Source of the DNA: Climacium dendroides
Lineage: Eukaryota; Streptophyta; Bryopsida; Hypnales; Climaciaceae
Length of the DNA stretch: 64,000 bases
Direction: 5' to 3'
Assembly: GCA_950106755.1 (NCBI GenBank)
Contig: OX467082.1
Span: 11,718,001 to 11,782,000 of the forward strand
The notes beneath the pieces were generated by a model. It worked only from the letters and a program-made list of their open reading frames with translations. It was not told the origin of the DNA and did not search any database. Positions 52,534-63,156 of the stretch are shown piece after piece. The first letter of the stretch is position 1. Each line of letters opens with the position of its first letter. The translations under genes and the position numbers were made by a program.

Positions 52534-52749
52534 TAGTCTAGTCATGTATGTAGTTGTATCCTTGCAATGTTAGCTTAATTTCACTAGACCAAAGCGCAGG
52601 AAGCATTAGAGTTATCCTTGAATTCCTTCAAAATAGGTGGTTTACCTTGGAGCATTAGAATGATCCTTGAATTCAATCAAAGTAGGTGTTTATCGATTTT
52701 CACATAACACACAGTGCAATAAATGATTATTTTGCCATCTCTATCTAAC

Positions 52750-55700
52750 CTACTTCGAGGTGTCCGGAGGAGGTGAAGATGGCCCGGAAGCTGGTGACGC
52801 AGGGGAGGAGGCTACTTCAGGAGGTGGAGGAGGCTGGAGGAGAACTTCAATAGCTTTATTGATGAAGTCTTTGAGGTCCATCAAGTTGGGTTGTTGCATG
52901 ATTTCATGTGCCCTTTGCAAATGTTCCAATGCCAACATCTTCTTATTTGCATGACTGAAGGCCAAGCCTGCGACGTAACAGGCCTCCCCTACCGACAAAT
53001 GATCTCGCCCGAGCTTGTCACTCCTTAATTTGCAGATGTCCTGCACCACGTCTTCTCAATTCATTTGTCAACAAATCTCTGACTTCTTCACTAATTTTAG
53101 TGTTACAAAATTTGGTCACATGTGAATTATACTTTTTATTAGTATATTACTGACTCCAAATTTCCAAAAGATGAATTTCTTGGTCCTGATAAATTATAAG
53201 TCTAGTTTATTAGCCAATCTTCAATTCATCACATCAGCATGCAACACTAGTAAAGAAAAGGATAATGCAATGGAGACTTATAATGGCCAAAGGTGTGCTC
53301 TCACTTAGTGTTAAAAGAGTGTTGTTAGTGAGGGTCTTAGGAATGAATTTAGGCATACTACTGGATTGGATTCACATTGCAAACATCACTCCTAACATCA
53401 AGTGCAAACATACCTAAAGAATGTTGTGCTTGCTCTCAAGATTAGAGATATAACATTGTAAGATTGACCACTAATGTCTAAAAACTCATTCACAAACAAA
53501 GAACCCATGTTTAACTAATTCTTGACTTTTTATAGAATAATGGACAATTTTTGAAATTGGGAATGTATTTGTAGGTGGCCAATTCTTGCAAAAAAAATTC
53601 ATGATGTTTATTGGGGTTTTTTGACCTGAAGTGATGATTTTGAATCATTTTTTAACTCAAAAGTTTATGTTTGAACTATATATTTTACATTTTCATCATT
53701 TTTCTTCAAATTTTTATTTTCAACATTTTTGAGTCATTTTCCATTTTCTTATCGATGGCTAATGGATGTGATATTAATTCTGGACTATAGATTTATCCAT
53801 AATTAGTTAAATATTAGATAAAGGCTCTTTCACATGAAGAACTACCTTTTACCAAAGATTTTCAAAGCACTCAAGCAACACAAATTAAAATAACTACACC
53901 TATTAGAGACAACTAAATAACCATTTGAGCATGGGTCTTATTACTATATTTTGAATTTATGCATTTCACAATATGATCAATAAAATTGGTATCAAATGGT
54001 TTCAATAACAATGTAGACACTTATTCAAAAATAAAGGGAGTAAGCTAAACCAACCTATAACAGGCAAACCACCCATGACAAATATTTAGGGAATGACCCA
54101 TTACAATCTTGCATCAACCCACAACAAACTTTTCTAAATAAATGAAATTTGGACTACATTAGGTTGAGTCGATGGCTTCAATCAACCTACTAGATGATAG
54201 TGATGAAGTGATTAGTGATTTCAATAGGAACTTCCACCTTTTGAGTGTAAATTCATCATAGGAACTAACTTTTCTAAGTCTTCATAATGTGGCCATGTTA
54301 AGAAAACATTATGATTGTTTTAGGTGAGTAAGATGACTATTATTATGAATACTCTTTTTGTTGGTTTGGAGGTAACCTAAAGACTCTTTTGAATCAAATG
54401 GAGTAGTACACTTCAAAAATTCATAACAAATTCTTACTTTGTCAGAAAAATAAAATTTCAATTGCTCTCCCCCATTTTTCACATTTGTCTTTTATATAGA
54501 AGAAGAAAAAATTTGAACCTGGATGAGATCACACACTTCAGTCATCTGTAGTGTGGCAATGGCTTGCTTGGCGTTCAAACGTTCCGAGTTGACGCCCTCA
54601 AATTCTTTTTTCCCCCATGGCAGCTCCCTTGAAGGAATCATGCCCAAGACCACTTCTTCCAATGCCACTCTCCACGAATAGATCACCACATCCCAAAATG
54701 CCAACGCATGGTCCACTTGATTCTGAGAATTTTGAGTCAAATAACTAGTCACTTTCAAATTTTAGCATCAACAAAACATTGGATAACATTTTACAAACAT
54801 GTATCTAAAACATTGTTAACGAACATTGAAGGGGCCCTTTTTGCTCCTATACCAAGTAGGTACCCTAAGCATTGCAACTTCCCAACTAGTCAATGACTCT
54901 TTGCAACTTCCCAGTCAACTAATGACACTACCATTGCAACTTTTCAACTATTCAGTGACTCTCTTCAACTTCCAAGTTAGCCAATGACACTACTGTTACA
55001 ACTTTGCAACCAACCAATGATTCTCTGCAACTTCTCAATCAACTAATGATACTACTATCACAACTTTTCAACCAACCAATGACTCTCTGCAAATTAACCC
55101 CTTAAGAATGTTACCCTCCCCTTACGGATGTTGCCCTCCCCTTAAGGATGTTGCCTTCCAAAAGAGCTAGCATATGTTGTCCGTATATTGAATTTATTTA
55201 ATTCTCTTCAAACTCTAAAAAATGCCCAAAAAATTCTCAATTGACCAATAGTATGTCTACGACTTGGTATAAAATTTACAACTTAAATGGGATTCATGTG
55301 CTACTCAATTTCTCCTTTTGTATACAACAGAAGAGAGAGTATAGAAAACAACATCCTTGGGAGGGGGTAAACTAGATTCACTCTCAAAGATTCTGGAAGG
55401 GATTATTCCAATCTTCAAAAGAGAATGGTTTAGGCTAGTTAATAATGTAATGGTTGCATCATATTAAAAAAGCATATAAGATAAAAGGTAAGGTCTCAGT
55501 TAAGATTTAAAACACTCAACACGGATTGGGCCCAATGATTTGTGTGACACTAATTTACCAAAGTCACATTACTTTAAATTGATGTGGGTTGAAATATTAT
55601 TGTGAATTGTACTAATTTCCATCAAAATTAATCAAATTGTGTGATGATACTAATTTTCTAGGTGAAGCTAATTTATCCCCTTTATAAACACGACAAATCA

Positions 55701-58700
55701 ATGTAGTGTATTACAACAATCCCTATGCACTACTAATTCTTGCTAATTTCAATTTTTTTTTTTTTAGTATCATTGGTTTTAATACTAAGTGTAGTATCAA
55801 ATACTATTGTAAAGGGAAATGATGTAAACTTCAAAATTGATTTCATATTATATTCACCCACACAACATACTAAGAACTATTCACAAATTAATGACAAATT
55901 CTTAACTAAGTTAGATGGATAGGCTTTGTAGACATCCATTTCACTAGTGTAAGTAAGAATTATAATCTTTAAAGAAATAAATAGTCTCTTGGAAATTCAT
56001 TCAGAGAAATGCAAGAAATATCATCTAAGAACATCAATCAAGTTGAAAGAATATCTTAAAAAAATAATATACATGTTACATATAGCTTTGAAAGTATCCT
56101 TTAGTTTTGCTAAAGTGGACATCTTAAAATGTGCTACTAGACCCAAAACCACCATCATCACTCTAAGTACATCTTTAAAATCCCTATGTTGAAAAAAACA
56201 ATTTTAGAACCTCTACCTAAAAAAAACTTCGACCCTTCCTAACTTTTGCATACAATATCCAAATGTTTGTGTTTTGTAGTGTGTTGGAACTTTACCTCAA
56301 TTCCTTCACTTAATAACAAGAAAATATGAAAATTTGACTAGCTTAATAACAATAACTAGGTACAATAGCAAAAATTAGCATTTTGGAAGGTACCCACTTT
56401 AATTTCTACCTCCACATGGGAGTAAGGGACACTTTACACCTAAAGATTGGACCAATTTCTTGTATAACAAGATGTGTACGTACCAAGTGATGAAAGACAT
56501 GGGACAAATTATAGAAAGCAATGCTTGTACGAACATCGTAGATTCCAAATTCTTTGGACTTGTAATACACCTCCTCCGCAAATGCTTTCAAGGATGGTTC
56601 AACCAGTTTCTGCAAGCTAAATAAATAATCCCCACCATGTGTATCAATCAAACAGTTTAAACTAAGACAATTAAATTGACTAAGATGGTTAAACTAACCT
56701 TCAAGTACTTAGAACTTTAAAATCTAAGACAAGTATACATCTAAAGATCCAAATGAACACTTGCAAAATGCCAAACTCTTGCCCAATTTTTCCATTTCTG
56801 AATGACTTTGGATGCTAATGTACATTGAATAGAGAAATCAAATTGCCCCTCACTAATTTCTCAACATTTTACACAATATAAATATTATTATTATTATTAC
56901 GAGACAAAGATGCAATAATTTTCATCAACTTAGAAGGCCATAACCATATGTGCGACATGGGTTGGTGCACTAGTTCAAGGCTTGGTTCAAAGAGTTGCAT
57001 GCACCTCTAAGTGGACAAGTGATAGATAACTTTTCTAGCTAAGGCAACCTAATTTCATTCATTATATGTAGTTCATCTAGTGGCAATCAATTCATCCACA
57101 ACTAAGATCTCATATAATTCTTTACATTTTAAAAAACTAATAGCAGAATCACTTAGCTTATCATAATCTCAATGATCAATCATCAACATATGGAATGCAA
57201 CTTCTTTCAAGAAGAGGAGCTTCATTCCATTGCCATACCTACTAGTCTAGTTTGGCATTCCTTACCAAATAATTAATTAAAACTGGAAATGTATAGGAAA
57301 AAAGTACTTTGGCAAATGCTAGAAAATAGAAAGACTTTTTTCCTATACATTTTTTTAATGAAACTATCATATATTTTTAGATATGCTCTTTGATGACCCT
57401 AGTCCCAAAAACGGAATAAGCCATAATCACACCCTTTTTCCAAGTTTTGGATTCAATTTTCTTGCTTCACCATTGGCTCATCCCACATTCTAGTTTGCTA
57501 GGTATTTCAAGTATGGAGTGTATTCTCACTCTAGTTTTGAATATTCTCATTCTAGTTTTGGTAAGTATTTGAAGTATGGAGTGTATTTTCATTTTAGTTT
57601 TGCTATGTATTTCAAAGTATGGAGTGTGTTTGTCAAAAATATACTCCGTAGATCTTGCATGTCACTTGCATGGCTTGGCATGTACTCCCTCCATCCTAAA
57701 ATGATCTTCTTCAACTTAATCTCTGCCTAGGCTTGAATCTCTACCTGGGCTGGAATCTCTGTATGTTTCATTCATTCCCATTGCAATCACTCTTGGAACT
57801 GCCTCATCCCCCTTCCTCCCACATCGAAATGTGCAACCGGAAGATCATTTTGGGATGGAGCGAGTACTATTTTTCACAACTGTATTATCTCCACATTTGA
57901 GTTACCTAGTATGCAGCACTCATTTCCTTATCGTATATGGAACATGAAAAGGGTTGATAATAAGTACATTAAGCATGGAGAGCTTTCCAAACAATTGACT
58001 GATTTCGCTCCGCAGTTGATCTTTGGGTTCATCGGAAGTGTCCTGGAGAAGGAGCCAAGATCCAACTCCCAGAAGGTCTTCACTCTGCACAGGCCTACTC
58101 AACCCCAGGTTGACCTGCACATCCACAACCCCATTCAATTTTCTTCATAAAACTCGATTGCGTTGGTTTGTTTACAAAGTAGATTTTTAGTGTTAAAGTA
58201 GATCCACTTTCTAAGTTTTAAGAAATCTGATTCAATTTTGCATACGCAAAGAAAATAATTAAATACATTACTAACCCTGACTGCCAGGAGGTACATTGGA
58301 ACCATCCTGAGTGGCTGTCTTGGCCAGTACAACGCCTGTCCCTTGGCAACTGCATCCATAGCAATGGGTAAAGCCTCCTCATATTGACCTCGGATAATCA
58401 GGTTCGTCACCTCTTTCGTGATCATTTGGAGCATTGCGGCTTGCACTTTCGGTATCAAATCATTCTGCAAAATTAAAATTAAGAAAATGCAACCAAAGTG
58501 ATTTATCTCAACAGCTCGATCGATCTTTACTGACTGATCTTCCAATGAAAGCAAGCACACACTCCTACGTGCTAGTTAAAATGGTGAAAACACACTCCCA
58601 AGGTTGTCTTGTCAAACATCACGACATGACGATAGACGTCCTTCAAGACAAGACAACCTTACACCCCTAGTACGCATTGGTTGAAATGGTTATGGCGCAA

Positions 58701-60227
58701 GCATTTGCAGAGATTTTTAATGAGGAAGAATGTAGTGATGATTAATTAAGCACAGCTTTTTCTCATACCCGGCGTCGATCATCGAGGATGCGCAAGAGGG
58801 AATTCGGGGGCAACAATGTGGCTCCCGTCACGTTGGCAGATTCAGGTGGAATCCCCAGTTGGGACAAGCGCATGAGCGTCACAGTGTCGAGAGTACGAAC
58901 TCGAGGGTACCTCAACCTCCTCAATTCCTGGACTCAAAACACAGGGTGATCGTATCTGAGTAAGCAAGCAAGCAAATTTGTTGCAATCAGGGGAGCAGGT
59001 CATTGCAAATAGACTCACATTGTGGGCGACTTTATATTAGGGCCCAGGCCCAATTCCAAGTTGGCCCAATTTACAAACATAGGATCAACTAAATTCAAAT
59101 CGGGCAGAAGTGGACAAAAATTGGTTTGAGGATACATGGCCACCCAATTTTTGACACCTGAACACCACCATGGAAGAGACAATGTGATATAAAATAAAAT
59201 TGGGCCACCTTTCAATGTAATGCCTTTGGGCCCAAGTTCAGGATTAGGCACTCCTATTTTGATTAATTTTGACGTTTTTGAAATTGGGTCAACAATCGAG
59301 CCCTAATATAAAATTGGAAGCATTTCAATCATGGAAAAGCTTGAAACCAGTTTTGTACCGTAACTTGAGGCACAACAGACTCCATCCTCTGTGCAAACAA
59401 GAGCACTTACCTTGCCAAATGCTGCTGGATTTTCGCCAAAGACCTCCACTGCAACTTGGCTCATTGAGAACATCTGTTGGTAGAATACAAAATGAGGGTT
59501 TGTGGGTTCCATATCTTTGCATAATCTTCTTTGTAACACATTCTCATTCGAAAAAGCAAGCCAAAATTCACACTCACGTATGTATGCATACCCAGTGAAT
59601 GCAATTCTCAGAAGGAATGAAATGCAAAACAACAATTAATCCCTAAAGGCCAATCTTTTTAAATGATCAATTTGATTCATCAGATTCTGAATAAAAATAA
59701 TGCAGATGGGGTTCAATTTAACGTCACAAGAATCAATGAAGAAAATTGCATGTATTGGTCCAAAATCAAACCAAATCAGAACAAAAGAAAAATTCCCGTA
59801 CAAGCCACTACCAAGTGCTAAAGAAAGATGAGGGTTTCCGAGAGCAAGACTACAGAATGAAGTAATGATCCTATAATGAATGCTCTACCAACCAAAAGAA
59901 GACGAAATCTGGGACTCATAAAATAAAAATTTGGAGCTCATAATCACGCTAACCTAGGTCACAATTGTGCATGACCCAACAAGGAAAGAAGGAAGAAAAT
60001 ATGACAACCGTAATGTTTTTTATTCACATTATAAAGTAGGGTTAGGGTTAGGGTTCTGTGCATATACAGTACGAGGAAGAAAAAGCTAGCATGCTGAATG
60101 ATACTAAAAGAATCTATTGCGCAAATCCAAGTAAGGGAATTGATGAGAGGAGACTTACAATGCCCTTCTTAGTGACAAGGGCGTGAATGGGGGATTTGCT
60201 TCCCAGATCCACAGCTACAGCTTCCAT
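52750..60227 (-). CDS. TPR protein resembling ciliary ZMYND12/TAX-1
   Basis: Eight exons join to 415 residues: 60227-60159, 59473-59411, 58927-58769, 58464-58276, 58114-57968, 56609-56484, 54722-54519 and 53040-52750. All seven introns are phase 0. The order of helical-repeat segments follows ZMYND12: RGQYEEALPIAMDAV with RMVPMYLLAVRVNLGLSR (about 122-170), then FAEEVYYKSKEFGIYDVRTS (219-238, matching the family's FG-x-x-DIRTS signature), HALAFWDVVIYSW and a C-terminal TPR-like helix pair (about 350-375). The MYND zinc finger of the animal protein is absent, and the tail is Pro/Ser-rich (from about 385). ZMYND12 and its trypanosome relative TAX-1 work in the flagellar axoneme with TTC29. In a plant this role would be confined to motile sperm. 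The start lies within a repeated leader (60221-60450). Family assignment is from remembered motif similarity, so another TPR protein is possible. Confidence 0.72.
54875..55160. repeat. ~62 bp and 20 bp tandem repeats in intron 6 of the ZMYND12-like gene
   Basis: About 3.5 diverged copies of a unit built on CAATGACTCT(C/T)TGCAACTT and CTAATGACACTAC lie at 54875-55095. They are followed by three copies of a 20 bp unit like CCCTTAAGGATGTTGCCCTC at 55100-55160. Confidence 0.8.
57685..57864. mobile_element. Stowaway-type MITE in intron 5 of the ZMYND12-like gene
   Basis: The termini CTCCCTCCATCCTAAAATGA and TCATTTTGGGATGGAGCGAG are inverted repeats flanked by TA. The CTCCCTCCRTCCC terminus with TA duplication is the well-known Stowaway (Tc1/mariner) signature. 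Confidence 0.85.
60037..60055. repeat. Three TTAGGG units in intron 1 of the ZMYND12-like gene
   Basis: TAGGGTTAGGGTTAGGGTT is an interstitial telomere-like tract of the TTAGGG rather than the usual plant TTTAGGG type. Confidence 0.85.
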
Positions 60228-60450
60228 GATTTTCTGATTGTTGCAACGTAACTAGGAATTCAAATCAGGGTTTCCTAGCTTCCATGATCTTCTGATTGTT
60301 GCAACATAACTATGAATTCAAATCAGGGTTTCCTAGCTTCCATGATCTTCTGATTGTTGCAACATAACTATGAATTCAAATCAGGGTTTCCTAGCTTCCA
60401 TGATCTTCTGATTGTTGCAACGTAACTATGAATTCAAATCAAGGTTTCTT
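60221..60450 (-). repeat. 58 bp minisatellite (4 copies) over the start codon of the ZMYND12-like gene
   Basis: Four copies contain ATCATGGAAGCT on the minus strand, with ATGs at 60401, 60343, 60285 and 60227. The last is the gene's start codon. In the three upstream copies the ATG opens the frame M-E-A-R-K-P-stop. The copies end exactly at codon 3 of the gene. Two copies have a second ATG in another frame (MLQQSEDHGS-stop). Confidence 0.9.
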
Positions 60451-61513
60451 ACATTGAAACCTGGAAGGAACGCTGGAATGAAGGAAAGGAAAAAGAAAAA
60501 AATTGGAAACCCTAATCATAACATACATCACTGCAGTACTTTGCAAAATTGTTCATAGATGGCAATGGACTAGGAAACCTTTTGAGAGCTGGAACAAAAA
60601 GGTGGGTACCCCCCAAGGTAGGCACTTTTTGCTAGTTGTCCCTATTATTAGACTGGTCAAATTTTCATTGACTTTTGTTTTATGGCAAGTGAAAGGAGGT
60701 ATCAACGCATAAAAGAAAGCAACATTGGATATTGTATGCAAAAGTTACGAAGGGTCAAAGTTTTTTTGGTAGAGGTCTTGAAATCGTTTCTTCCACATAG
60801 GTACATATTGATTTTGGAGATGTATTGAGAATGATGATGATAGGTCTTGGGTTAATGAACAAGAGATGGACTGGACTGCAACGAGGCATGTTTGGAGGCA
60901 TTTAGTTTGCAAAACAATACCTATGGAAATCAATAAGCCCAAAGTCATCATTACACCTTGGTGGCCCCTCCTATTTTAAATGGCATCCTAAATTAGTGCC
61001 TCTTGTTCACCAATGAGCTAGTAAGTGAATAGTGACACTGGCATTTTCAAGGAAATTCACTCCTATATCTTCCTATAGCACATAATTGAATGGCCACTAG
61101 TGCTCCTTAAAAATGGTTCAAAAATTCAATTTTCAAGTATTCTAAAACCATACTTTAAAAAGAATTTTGAAACTCAAAACTTTAGGATAATAGGAGTGCA
61201 AAGAACTTTACTTATTGTTCAAAAAAAATTGAAAAAATCTTATTTTCAAATTTAATCAAGAACATTTTGTTTAATAAGAAGATCATTTTGGGATGAAGGG
61301 AGTATAAAATAGCAACAACATTGCAATGGCAGCCAGATGAGTGAACTAGGACTTGCCTTTGTCCTTGCAAGTATAAAAGCTAGGGCCTCCCCTCTTCTTT
61401 TTCCTACTTCATTCTTGATTATCACCCCTTTTTCCATTTCCTAACTCTTTAGTCGTTCCTTTGCAACTCTCTTTGCAATTCAATTTACAACTCAATCTAC
61501 AACTCATTGAATT
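60451..61513. other. Intergenic DNA with half a Stowaway MITE and a TATA box
   Basis: At 61277-61302, GAAGATCATTTTGGGATGAA and GGGAG followed by TA match the right end of the MITE at 57685-57864; the left half is missing. TATAAAAG at 61372-61379 with pyrimidine-rich DNA after it looks like an intact promoter for the Dof-like relic downstream. Confidence 0.55.
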
Positions 61514-61825
61514 ATGATGGCATCCACACAAGTAATTTTTGGGCTAAAAGTATTCGTTTGCTATCACTGTGAGTCTAAACACACAAGCTACATCAAGTAC
61601 TTTGACAATAAGAAGGTAGACCAACTATGGTACTAATGCCACCGTTGCCACAAATTCTTCACGTTGGGGTGGCATAGGAGTACATAGGGCAAGACCTATG
61701 CCAAGAACCATAATGAAGCCTCTATGGAGTTGAAGAGCTTGACTTGCCAATGTTGCCATTGTGGTGTGGCTGACCATGCAATCTTCAAGTACTACAACAA
61801 TAACAACCTCTTACAGTTGCATTAG
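61514..61825 (+). pseudogene. Decayed gene with two Dof-like zinc fingers
   Basis: From ATG 61514 the frame gives CYHCESKHTSYIKYFDNKK, then QLWY-stop-CHRCHKFFT, and after a second stop KTYAKNHN. The spacing CX2C, 22 residues, CX2C followed by an aromatic residue, T-x-G and a basic tail follows the plant Dof domain (CX2CX21CX2C). A second partial finger follows: CCHCGVADHAIFKYYNNNNL, matching the Dof core TKFCYYNNYSL. In-frame TAA (61633) and TAG (61684) stops mean it cannot encode the domain. Dof proteins are plant transcription factors binding AAAG. The fragment CYKRW near 62510 might be the rest of finger 2. A distant zinc-ribbon alternative is not excluded. Confidence 0.55.
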
Positions 61826-62670
61826 GTCATTGCAAGAAATATTGGTCCTATTTTGAATTACAATTGGAGTGATTTTTTCTCTTTTACTATAACTTTTGAA
61901 TCCCAAGTCCTAAAAACATGAAACTTATGTTGGAGATGTCTAACTTGATGTTAATGAGAACCCTTATTTTATTGAATTTTTTTTAAAAAACAAAATTTTA
62001 AAATGAATTTTGATAACTTGTCACAATTTGAAGTTTAGGATTTCTTACTACATTTGGAGTACTCAAATTCAATGATTTAGAGTTAAAATTGTTGTGGTCT
62101 ATTTCCACACTAGGAAAGCATATGCCTACCAAGGAGCATTTAAATATATATTAAATTATATCTTCCACATCCATGTAAACAAGAGTCCCTTGCGTGAGCA
62201 TATCTGAACACTAAAAATGGTTTCAAAAATATTCTTTCAATTCTTTCAATAAAATCTCAATCACCATAAAGTCCTCCCCAAAGACTAATTTTTAGTTTAA
62301 AAAAATTGTTTTCCCTCTTTTTATAAATTAGTCTCTAGTTTCTTCAAAAATGTAGTAACTCTATTTTGTGAATAATTTTTTAGCTACATTTTTCTTAGAT
62401 CTCAAATTTTGGTGGCATTTTATCTTCAATATTATACTAATTATCTATATTTTATTTTATTTTTTAAATTTTTTTTCAAAAAGTCATAGTACAACAAGTA
62501 CTATGACAAATGCTACAAAAGATGGTTGGTGTTTTTTGCTATGAGTCCACTTCAAATGCCTAATTTGTAGAAAACAATTCCAAATGCAATTTTTGGGAAT
62601 TGGCAAGGAAAGTTGTTTAGTGCACACCTCATCTTAGTAGAGAAGAATTCCCCCCCACTGGAAACAAAGC
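61826..62670. other. AT-rich DNA between Dof-like relic and next frame
   Basis: No gene is seen. It could be an old intron or an insertion: around 62490-62570 one frame reads YNKYYDKCYKRW, weakly like the second half of a Dof finger, but with stops on both sides. Confidence 0.35.
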
Positions 62671-63156
62671 ATGCTTGAGTCATTTCCAAATGCTTCGAAT
62701 AGTTTTGAAGGCAAAAGCTACCAACCTTATGATGGATCATTCATGACAATGCCCTTTAATTCACTAATGCCTCTTAGCATCAGGTTGCTCCCAAAGATGA
62801 GTGATGAAGATGCACAATATGTGAATTTCTTTAAGGCCGAATTGGCAAAAGAGGACAATAATGAGGTCAATTCCCTCTCTTGGACTATCAATTGTGACAT
62901 TGGGAACTTGCTTTTACCTCATGAGGGCCTTGAAGCCAAATTATTGACAAAAGAGGTTTCAAATGTTGATGTCTTTTCTTCTACAACCAATATAGATGGT
63001 AAGATGCTTCTAACTTGGAGCAACAAAGATGCAAAGTTGATGGATTTCATCAAGGCCAATACAATGGCTTGTGATGTTAACAGCATCTCAAACCAAATGG
63101 CCAAGATGGTCTTTGAGTCCACCTCTCGCTCACATTACAAACAAAGACTTATATAG
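62671..63156 (+). CDS. Hypothetical 161-residue frame, possibly the tail of the Dof-like relic
   Basis: This is an unusually long open frame for DNA this AT-rich, starting ATG CTT GAG. The product is soluble, slightly acidic, with Ser/Asn-rich parts (FPNASNSFEGKSYQPYDGSF, MSDEDAQYVNFFKAELAKED) and no motif that I recognise. It follows the Dof-like relic on the same strand, so it may be a surviving 3' exon of that gene, or a repeat-derived frame. No ribosome-context or splice evidence decides the start. Confidence 0.3.
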   Translation: MLESFPNASNSFEGKSYQPYDGSFMTMPFNSLMPLSIRLLPKMSDEDAQYVNFFKAELAKEDNNEVNSLSWTINCDIGNLLLPHEGLEAKLLTKEVSNVDVFSSTTNIDGKMLLTWSNKDAKLMDFIKANTMACDVNSISNQMAKMVFESTSRSHYKQRLI

